The notes under the pieces were generated by a model. The model ran no database searches. It saw nothing but the letters and a program-made list of their open reading frames with translations, and was not told the origin of the DNA. The translations under genes and the position numbers were made by a program. From Xenopus tropicalis (Eukaryota > Chordata > Amphibia > Anura > Pipidae): DNA of 64,000 bases. The DNA lies in contig NC_030683.2 of the NCBI RefSeq assembly GCF_000004195.4, forward strand, positions 48,373,358 to 48,437,357, in the 5' to 3' direction. Positions 56,691-64,000 of this stretch are shown here, one piece after another. Every line of letters begins with the position of its first letter. The first letter of the stretch is position 1.

Positions 56691-57185
56691 TTGTTGATTT
56701 ATATAAATATACTTCATTTAATTAGGTGATAAAGGTGTGTGCTGGCTGGTAAACAAATATATAAGCTTGTGAAGGGAATAAAGGGTGGTCTTGGAGGCAA
56801 GTTCTGTATGAAACAGTCACTATTCTTTTAAACATATTAATCTAAATAGAAAATATTCAGATTGACTGACTGATTGATGTCTAAATTTACTAACATGGGT
56901 ATCATTTTGAATAATTGTTGCAACCCCATGCAAACAGTTTTCAGTTACATTTGATCAGTCTTGTTTAGTTATTACTACTGAGCACATCTGTTATCTGTTT
57001 GGTATGGTTTATCACACATTTTGCTCATTATAAGTTACATAGCATAATTATCTCTAGTAACCTAGATTTAAACAAAGATGATCTTTTAGTACTTCTGAAA
57101 AATACTGTAAACAGATATAACATGCTCTATCAGTTTGACGTCAGCTTGTATTTGAGGAAATTTTTTTTTAATTTCATATATATTT
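56691..57185. other. AT-rich DNA, no feature supported
   Basis: No gene or repeat recognised. Confidence 0.4.
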
Positions 57186-57188
57186 ACA

Positions 57189-57232
<44 letters not shown>

Positions 57233-57417
57233 CTATATATATTCCGGAGACCGAAACGTTGGCCGTTTTATTAGCATGATACAATAAAAATAATGTTTTA
57301 TCTTTAAAAGTTCCTGGAGTGCACCTTATATTTTTTTATTTTTTGGATAATCAGATACATAGAGGTAGCACCCAGGTAATGTGTATTATAAGTATGGTGT
57401 GCTGAAAGCGTTTTGGA

Positions 57418-57461
<44 letters not shown>
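57186..57461 (+). mobile_element. Penelope-like module between two (TA)n tracts
   Basis: (TA)n at 57190-57224 and 57421-57460 flank about 195 bp containing CCGGAGACCGAAACGTTGGC (57244), ACAATAAAAATAATG (57281) and GTAGCACCCAGGTAATG (57366). The first hammerhead box is lost but the GAAACGTT box, AATAAA and GCACCC order is kept. Confidence 0.45.
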
Positions 57462-57463
<2 letters not shown>

Positions 57464-58364
57464 ATTGAAATCTACCTATGATTTTGTTGGAATCATACCA
57501 ATGATTTTAATAAAATACATGATAAAAAAAAACCTCACTTTTATATTTGTAGTCACCTACAGATCCATTTTAATTTGTGCTTTTCATCTTGTTATTATAC
57601 ACTTTACTTATGGTTAAAATAGAATTATTTCATAGTGAATGTGATATATATCCTTCCAAAAATAATGTATTCAAAAGTACATTCAAAAAATTCTTTACAT
57701 GTTTACACAATTTTATTTGTTATGTTTTAATTGACATTTTTTTTTTTAGAAACACCTGTTTGGGGATTGCTATAGGTTAGCAATGCTTAAAATGCATTTG
57801 AACATATAAAAATGTTTTTATACCTCTATACTAGAGAAAGCCACTACTGGGCATTTGAGACCTATTTTTTTTCCTAGCTGAAAAGTACAATACATAATAG
57901 AAATCTTTAAGCCAATGAAAATACGATTGTTGAATTTGAGATTAGCAACATTGCTATGAGCATGATAATTAAAATCTGGTACAGGTTTTTCAAGCCAAAA
58001 GGCAAATAGTCTGTGCTGCAAAGTGCCAAAACAGTTCAAGCTATTGTAGAGGTTTTGTGAACTTATACTTAACTAAAAAAAATCAGAGTGTTTATTTTTT
58101 TTTCTATTTTTATTTTTAGTTATCCAGTTGTGAACATCTAGCAGCCTGGAACAAATGAAAAAAAAACACATATTTTTTTGTATTAACTATAAAATAACAG
58201 TAATTTTTAATGTCTTATAGAAAGAAAAATGGAACAGTTGCTTACCGGAAGGTTAAGCTTTGAGTAAGAAAGGTCTAATTACTTTTATTTTTAAAATAGG
58301 TGTAGGTAGCATAGCCAGTAAAAGCAAAGTCTAGCTTGAATTATCATTATTTATAAAGCAGCAA
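57462..58364. other. AT-rich DNA, no feature supported
   Basis: No gene or repeat recognised. Confidence 0.4.
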
Positions 58365-58598
58365 GCATTTTTATAGCCCTATATTTTAGTGAAAAAAATA
58401 TTGTGATTTACTATACAAATATACACAATGATATATTAAAAATAGGGACTTGCTTTCAATACTGGAAATGTCATAAAGAGGATCTCTAAATAGAATAGAT
58501 GTTATATTATCGTGGCAGCTATTTACAATGAACTTACTCTATTCTTATTGGCAAAAGTGGGTTATTTATTGTGTATTTGTGTATATTTATACACTATA
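58365..58598 (+). repeat. 218-bp direct repeat, copy 2
   Basis: Second copy of 52251-52468, 6.1 kb away, with an extra ATACACAATGATATATTA-like insert. It ends exactly where a Penelope-like module begins. Confidence 0.85.
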
Positions 58599-58772
58599 GA
58601 AAGGCTGTGGATGCAGCCGAAACGTTAGATGTTGATTTGAATAAACACCTCTACATTTTCTGTAAGACCTGTGAGTGCGGACTCTCTCTACAGCTACTCC
58701 ATCTATTATTTTGGGACTGCACCCAGGCTCCCTTGGACCTACTTATACGTGAGTGCCTGTCTTCTTGCAACA

Positions 58773-58806
<34 letters not shown>
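58599..58806 (+). mobile_element. Penelope-like module followed by (TA)n
   Basis: GGCTG-TGGATG-CAGCC (58603-58618) forms the stem II position, followed by GAAACGTTAG (58619). Box 1 is eroded to TAGAAA. Then come GAATAAACACC (58639), GACTGCACCCAGG (58717), ACGTGAGTGCC (58748) and (TA)n at 58776-58804. Confidence 0.5.
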
Positions 58807-58807
<1 letters not shown>

Positions 58808-60328
58808 TGCATCTGTATACATACAAAACAGATGCATAAATAATTTGAGGTAAATCTTTCAGTATATGTCCCTTTTGTTTTGATGACATTTTACATACAA
58901 AACTAAACATAGAACTGTGAAATACTACAATATCTATAAAATCTTTTTACAAGAAGACCTTAGTATACAAAGGCAGTTTCAAATGTATCTGTATAACTTC
59001 ATAAACTCTTGTTCTAAATATGTTAAATGGTTGTAAAAAATGGGTAGGTAGACTATAAACATTAAATTGTAATATTTCAATTAAAACTACAATTTTTATT
59101 GAAAATAATTAACTGAAATCATAATTTAAAATGCATTGCATTATTTATTTGAAATGTGAAAAAGTATTTAATTCTTTATACATTTTTATCTGGCATCATG
59201 TCGGAAAATAACAATTATTTTAATTTAAGATTGGCAAACTGAGAACACTTAACTACTGCTGCAGTGCAGATGGATCTTAGGGCAGCTTTATATTTTGTGC
59301 TACATAAAACAGATAGCCATCCCTATGAGTTGGACTGGATACAAAAGTAAACAGTAGATTTGCATGTTTCTCTTTCTGGCAAAAAACATGAATATCATAT
59401 CTTTCAGACAGGTTAATCAGCAAAACATCTTCAAAAATAGAAAATAACATAAAGCAAATATTTCTATGTCTGATCATCACACTGATGTTTGTCTTTTTTT
59501 CCTCAATTGAGATAAAAACATTTAAAAACTAATTCTGGATGCGTAGATACCGTACTCAATTAGATGAATTAATTAGATGAAAGCAAACCAATAAGTTTAT
59601 AATTTTGCTTGTATAATAAAAAAGCAAAACATATAAAAAACCTATAAAGATACAGTAACTCAGAATTTGTTTTCTCGCCTAGTAACTTTTTTTTACCATT
59701 TCTAAATCATTGGCAACATTTCGCTGTACTTGCTGCAAAAGGATGATTACATGGTTTGTGCAACAGCTTTCTCTGGTCACCTCTAACCTTACGTTACAGA
59801 TATCATATATCCTGCCAATTTTAAAGGTCAAATCAAAAGGCCACACAGCACAATACACATAAAATGCAATTTAATGCTTTAACCTAATGCAGTGCTTTAA
59901 CCTAAAAATGTTGTATCAACCCAAGCACTTTTTCTGATTTTTTTAATGCTGGTAACTGATATTTCTTTTGCCTAAATTCAAATGAAGTGCTGCATGGTGA
60001 ATAACATATCATCAGTAAATATGATAGTCTAAGCAATAAATGAACCCAACTTGAATATGGTAGGTGTTGAAGGACTGACTGCCCTCAGTCCAAGTCATGG
60101 GTCTTCTTTGGCACTTCAGAAGGATCACAAGTAATTTGCTATTTTATTCATAAAGAACAAAATTTACAAAGCCATTCATACATTTTTTTCTTTGTTTTAC
60201 TGACTTCAAAAAAGGGAATATTCAAAATACACTTTTTAACCCACTTCATTTTTGTTATTTACAGATATGTACAGGAAAAATGTAAGAGTTTTTTTGTATT
60301 AAAAATCTTTGCAGGTAATTTTTTTGAA
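58807..60328 (-). other. Probable grid1 3' UTR and immediate downstream DNA
   Basis: AT-rich sequence directly after the grid1 stop on the minus strand. There is no recognisable repeat family and no long ORF. The absence of repeats within about 1.5 kb of the stop, compared with the repeat-dense flanks, fits a transcribed 3' UTR, but the UTR end cannot be placed from sequence alone. Confidence 0.4.
60143..60148 (-). promoter_or_regulatory. Candidate polyadenylation signal in the grid1 3' UTR
   Basis: AATAAA on the minus strand, about 180 nt after the grid1 stop codon. It is the first canonical hexamer seen downstream. Long neuronal 3' UTRs are common and further hexamers occur near 59.1 kb, so this may not be the main site. 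Confidence 0.3.
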
Positions 60329-60754
60329 TTATATAGATGTTCCATGAGAAGTCTCAATGGCTTCTGGAATGGGCCCCCCTGGCATGGACTGAAATGAGAG
60401 TGGCATTGGTGTTTTCACAGGGCTTTGACGAAATAGTCCTCCATTTGGTGATCTGTGTTTACATTGCATTGAGGGCATCGTAGCTGAGCTGCTAAGGGGC
60501 AAGGGTAAGTTACTACTTGGTATAGATGTAAGTGTCCTTCCACCACTGTGACCTGTTTGCTCAGGTAAAAATGTAGTGACTGAAAGTTGAGTACTCTGGT
60601 ATTCCCGTAGAGGTTCCAAGGTTTGACTTGGCATTCCCCCAATCTCTAATGCAGATATTTCAATCGATGCTGTTGATATTTGCTTATGAGCCATGTCTTC
60701 ATCAATTAAGCTGTTCAAACGTCTGTGTACTTGCTCTAAGTTGACTTCTTTATC
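60329..60754 (-). CDS. grid1: grid1 last coding exon (glutamate receptor delta-1, GluD1, C-terminal cytoplasmic tail)
   Basis: This exon encodes the final 141 residues of GluD1, a postsynaptic delta-type ionotropic glutamate receptor that acts as a trans-synaptic organiser with cerebellins and neurexins. The frame opens at a splice acceptor (TATATCTACAG, then GAT) and runs without a stop to TAA at 60329-60331. Recognisable stretches are [19 protein letters not shown] near the start, [14 protein letters not shown] in the middle, then [18 protein letters not shown] and [16 protein letters not shown], ending SHGTSI. From memory of the family this matches GRID1 closely. The paralog GRID2 has a different tail ending DRGTSI. 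The last three residues T-S-I form a class I PDZ ligand; this part of the receptor lies inside the cell. Earlier exons lie beyond the right edge of the window. There is no in-frame ATG at the exon start, as expected for an internal-start terminal exon. Recognition is by eye, not by alignment. Confidence 0.93.
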   Translation of the reverse strand, partial: DKEVNLEQVHRRLNSLIDEDMAHKQISTASIEISALEIGGMPSQTLEPLREYQSTQLSVTTFLPEQTGHSGGRTLTSIPSSNLPLPLSSSATMPSMQCKHRSPNGGLFRQSPVKTPMPLSFQSMPGGPIPEAIETSHGTSI

Positions 60755-60760
60755 CTGTAG
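60755..60760 (-). other. grid1: Splice acceptor of the last grid1 intron
   Basis: Minus-strand CTACAG lies directly before GAT AAA GAA, the first codons of the terminal exon. A moderately T-rich tract (TGTATTCTATAT) precedes it. The codon boundary falls at the junction, so the intron would be phase 0 on this reading. Confidence 0.85.
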
Positions 60761-61305
60761 ATATAGAATACAGTCAAGATCAAACCAGAAATGATAACAT
60801 ATAAAAAGTCTTATTAATTTTTTTAATAGTGTGTTTTATATGATATTATTGGATTAGTAAATATATCAAATCTGTATATTTTAGAGCAATAAAATCCATT
60901 TGACATTTTCACAAATAAAGCAAATTTAGATGCTGGCAACTCCTATAATCATGTAATATAAAATATTCATTACATTATATACTGAAACATAAATGTCAGT
61001 TGTGGACAATATGAGCAAAAGTGGGGTGGGGCAATCAATGCCATCTTTGTTTTACAATATCAGTACAAGTCAAAATTTCAGTTCATACTATTTTATTTTA
61101 TAACCATAATTTAAATGGGGGCAAAAAAATGCTAGCTCCATACCTAATAAAGCTTATGCCAAAAAGAAAAACCCCCCCACAAATAATCAAGTCACACACT
61201 TGGCCAAATCATGGACCTACCGCACAGTGCATAGTTATCAGACAGTCTACTTGTTCTGGTCATCAGAACTATAATTACTTGGGTATACAAGTGTCTGATT
61301 GTAGT
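60761..61305. other. grid1 last intron, no feature seen
   Basis: AT-rich unique-looking sequence between the exon and the first intronic hAT element. No ORF or repeat is recognised. Confidence 0.6.
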
Positions 61306-61313
61306 ACTTGTAC

Positions 61314-61594
61314 CAGGGGCGATTCTGGGCATATCGCCGCCTGAGGCGGCTCCTGGATTCCACCCCCCCCCCGCTCCCCAGCGCTTACCTTCTGAGCGCA
61401 GGAGCGGGTCCAGGGCGGTGAGATCGCTAGTGCAATTGCGCTCTCTGCACTAGAAGAGTCGAATTTCTGGTTTAAAAACCGGAAATTTGGCTCTTAAAGT
61501 TACCAGGAGCGGCTTTTTGCCGCCATTGGTAACTGGGGCGCTTCTGCCGCCTGAGGCGAGTTTCTCAACTCGCCTAATGGCAGTAGCGCCCCTG
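61314..61594. mobile_element. hAT-type non-autonomous element (281 bp) in the grid1 intron
   Basis: The ends are CAGGGGCG and CGCCCCTG. The element is flanked on both sides by the perfect 8-bp direct repeat ACTTGTAC (61306-61313 and 61595-61602), the target duplication length of hAT transposons. GCCGCCTGAGGCG-type sequence recurs inside both ends in inverted orientation. No coding potential. Confidence 0.85.
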
Positions 61595-61602
61595 ACTTGT
61601 AC

Positions 61603-62550
61603 CAACAAATCTATAGGATAGTGACAGACCAAAATGTACAACATTTAGTGAAACCAGACTCCGACACAGTATGTGGATCTCCTTGTTCAACTTTTAAGTA
61701 ATTCATTTGAGAAGCATTAAATTACTTTTGCAGCTTGTTGGTGTGCAGGTTTTATAGTCTAATCAAAACACTTTCTTAAGGGCATAAACTACACATAAAG
61801 ACAATAACACATTTAATTTTTAACAAATTGGTGGTATTATACATTATAAATAACAATTAAATAAACCAAATATCAGATCTATTTCATTTTTTTGTCCTCT
61901 CTTTAATAGTGCAGTCAACCTTTCACTCCAGCCATTAGTAAGAACAATTTTGGAACTTGGTTATTTATACGCTAGTGGATCTACTGGGTCTACTGAACAG
62001 TTTGATCCCCAATGTATATAGGTTTAACCAAGTATATGGAAGAATGCCCACAATGTAAATCAAGCATATACTTTTATATGGTTAACATTTTGGCTGCTGC
62101 AAAATTGTATAAATTCAATATGTTATACAATCCAGAAGACTCGTGCCCACGGTTGGCGCAGAGATCATGTATATCAGGGCTCAGATTAGTCCCTAAATAA
62201 CAATAAATTATGCAGAGATGAAAATGATACACTCAAATAAATCTTAACTTTTATTTTTACCAAAAGAAAATGGGTAACAAAAAAGAAAAGGTTAAAAGCA
62301 ATTAAAAAATTTAAATAATTAAAAATTTAAATAATTAAACAACTGCATTCAATAGAAAATGGGAGCCTTACATAGTAACAAGACTATGGTAAAAAACAAC
62401 TATAGTTTTGTTGAAAGAAGGTCACTTTAACCTATAGGTGGGTCAGATATCTGTGTCTTGTTGGACAACAGTATGCAACTTTAAATTAGTGTGGTATAAT
62501 AAACATGATAGGATCCTACTCTAAAAGCTCTTTAATCTGCCTGCTTATCA
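61603..62550. other. grid1 last intron, no feature seen
   Basis: AT-rich sequence with short A- and T-runs (for example 62240-62340, AAATAATTAAA-type). No supported gene or repeat family. Confidence 0.5.
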
Positions 62551-62558
62551 CTATATGC

Positions 62559-63544
62559 CAGTGCTGTCCAACTTCTGTTGTACCGAGGGCCGGAATTTTT
62601 CCGACCTACGTGGTGGAGGGCCGATAATGGAAGCCAGTTTTGACCACTCCCCTTTTTGAAACCGCATCCACTTGAAACCACACCCATGTTATCACATGAC
62701 CATACCCATATTAATGGTTGTAGTACAGCAAAAACCTGCCATACTCTGCCTGCCCTACCCTGCCTGTGTGCCATACTCTGCCTGCCCTACCCTGCCTTTG
62801 TGTGTGCCATACTCTGCCTTCCCTACCCTGCCTGCGTGTGCCATACTTTCACTGTGTGTGCCATTCTTGGCCTGTGTGTGCCATACTCTGCCTGCCCTAC
62901 TCTGCCTGTGTGTGCCATACTCTGCCTTCCCTACCCTGCCTGTGTGTGCCATACTCTGCCTGCCCTACTCTGCCTGTGTGTGCCATACTCTGCCTGCCCT
63001 ACTCTGCCTGTGTGTGCCATACTCTGCCTGCCCTACTCTGCCTGTGTGTGCCATACTCTGCCTTCCCTACCCTGCCTGTGTGCCATACTCTGCTTGCCCT
63101 ATGCTCACACACAGGCAGCCTACAGTGACACAATGCTGGCACTGCTCCTACAGTCTGCACAATAACTATATATTAAAAAACTTTTTAATTGCAGTACCAC
63201 CTCAGTATATGTTCTTTTTGTAGTATGCAGGGATTATTTGTGGGTTTCTACTGCTCCTGAGGTGTGAACAGGGGAACAATGGGTGTGATTACAGCCTGAG
63301 CCTGAGGTGTGAACACTGCAGGGGGTAGAACAATGCAGAGATTAAAAGGTGTGAACAGTACAGGGGATTACATATTTAAACAATACAGCCTGATTACAGC
63401 CTGAATCTGAGGTGAGAACCATGCAGGGGGGGGGCAGTTAATCACAGTACTGATACCATTTAAAGCTTACACAAAGGTAAGCCATCAAAGCAGCCAGACA
63501 GGTGGGGGGCCACACAGAGGGGGGCCGCCAGTTGGACAGCACTG
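62559..63544. mobile_element. hAT-type element (986 bp) carrying a minisatellite, in the grid1 intron
   Basis: Terminal inverted repeats CAGTGCTGTCCAACT and AGTTGGACAGCACTG are bounded by a perfect 8-bp target duplication CTATATGC (62551-62558 and 63545-63552). The interior holds a 34-bp minisatellite and, near 63240-63430, imperfect repeats around CCTGAGGTGTGAACA. No transposase is seen, so it is a non-autonomous derivative. Confidence 0.9.
62738..63105. repeat. 34-bp minisatellite inside the hAT element
   Basis: GCCATACTCTGCC recurs at 62738, 62770, 62806, 62880, 62914, 62948, 62982, 63016, 63050 and 63082, with degenerate units at 62840 and 62860. Spacing is mostly exactly 34 bp, with 32, 36 and 20-bp variants. 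Because 34 is not a multiple of 3, the array gives long ORFs in several frames made of recurring Cys/Leu/Pro peptides. These are not genes. Confidence 0.9.
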
Positions 63545-63689
63545 CTATATGCCATTGATTACAGGTGGTTGCTTATAATGTTACATTCACTAACAACTTA
63601 TTACACCAACAATAACAACAGGATTTTTTTAAATTGTTTAGTTGATTATGCAAGTAAATCCTGAAAGGTCTTGGTACTCCAGACTTCAT

Positions 63690-63845
63690 GTGTAGTGAGC
63701 TAATTTGTCACAATTTGCTTTGCCAAAAAAATGCATGAAACTGCTGAAAAATTTGCAAAATGCATTGAATAGGTGACAATTTTTTTTACACACAAAATGT
63801 TTTTCTTATGTTTATCTCATGCGTGCAACTTTTTTTTCTCACTCA
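63690..63845. repeat. Degenerate GATGAGCGAA-family MITE fragment
   Basis: The left end (TAGTGAGCTAATTTGTCA) and an interior of AATTTGCAAAATGCAT type resemble the family seen intact at 5342, 19766, 37887 and 49832. It is heavily diverged and its right end is unclear. Confidence 0.4.
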
Positions 63846-63852
63846 GAAGACA

Positions 63853-64000
63853 TTAAAGGAGAAGGAAAGGTAAAAACTAAGAAAGCTTTATCAAATACAG
63901 CCATAAGCACTCAGAAAAGCTGCTCCCCCCTTCCAAAAGAATTCATAAGAATTCCCTTCCCCCCCATAAGAATGTGGGATCTGCAGCACGGAAGCTACTG
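63853..64000. mobile_element. T2/Kolobok-like MITE, cut by the window edge
   Basis: Starts TTAAAGGAGAAGGAAAGG at a TTAA site. The following sequence (AAGCTTTATCA, then ACAGCCATAA) matches the element at 1325-1740. Confidence 0.75.

Noticed and set aside
56401..56697. 98-codon Ser/Pro/Leu-rich frame
   Set aside because: Produced by the C-rich duplicated block of a chimeric repeat.
60415..60642. Second minus-strand frame overlapping the grid1 exon
   Set aside because: It is in another reading frame of the grid1 coding sequence and has no family resemblance.
62738..63105. CRISPR-like array
   Set aside because: Units are contiguous minisatellite copies without unique spacers, in a vertebrate genome.
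62656..63223. Open frames of 120-183 codons rich in Cys, Leu and Pro
   Set aside because: They are translations of the 34-bp minisatellite in several frames at once, with no start context or domain.

Overview
The window looks like amphibian DNA, most likely from a clawed frog (Xenopus). It is AT-rich and gene-poor. It is packed with DNA-transposon families that are common in Xenopus: T2/Kolobok-like MITEs with TTAA target sites, GATGAGCGAA-type and TACAGGTATGGGACC-type MITEs, and hAT and Harbinger elements. CR1, L2, L1 and Penelope-like retroelement remnants are also present. This assignment rests on recognising repeat families and one host exon, not on a database search.

Only one host gene segment can be supported. 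It is the last coding exon of grid1 (glutamate receptor delta-1, GluD1) on the minus strand at 60329-60754, ending in a C-terminal PDZ ligand. Positions 60755-64000 are therefore the last intron of grid1. The roughly 60 kb to the left is grid1 3' UTR and then downstream intergenic DNA.

Layout. 1-9.9 kb: MITEs, a CR1 tail, a tRNA-derived SINE head, an L2 tail and a GC-rich insertion. 10.2-11.1 kb: a Penelope-like insertion made of two inverted 294-bp arms, each with a hammerhead-ribozyme-like core, bounded by a 17-bp direct repeat. 12.4-17.3 kb: MITEs and an L1 fragment split by a MITE. 19.8-22.8 kb: MITEs, the 3' end of a CR1 with a 205-codon open frame, and a hAT element with a perfect snapback. 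24.5-26.2 kb: a decayed Harbinger transposon with a recognisable transposase, running into a second Penelope-like inverted pair (a 74-bp palindrome). 26.3-26.5 kb: a 74-bp tandem repeat. 27-30.5 kb: a nearly full-length but frameshifted L2 LINE. 30.5-60 kb: mostly unannotated AT-rich DNA with scattered MITEs, hAT elements, four more Penelope-like modules and (TA)n tracts. 60.3-64 kb: the grid1 exon and an intron with two hAT elements, one carrying a 34-bp minisatellite.

The most interesting pattern is the recurring Penelope-like module. It has a hammerhead-like CUGAUGA...GAAA core, then AATAAA, then a GCACCC motif, then a GTRAGTG splice-donor-like site. It occurs at several unlinked places, three times as an inverted pair. 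Hammerhead motifs in Penelope-like terminal repeats are published. The inverted pairing, the direct repeat around the whole pair and the shared donor-like site are what merit checking here.
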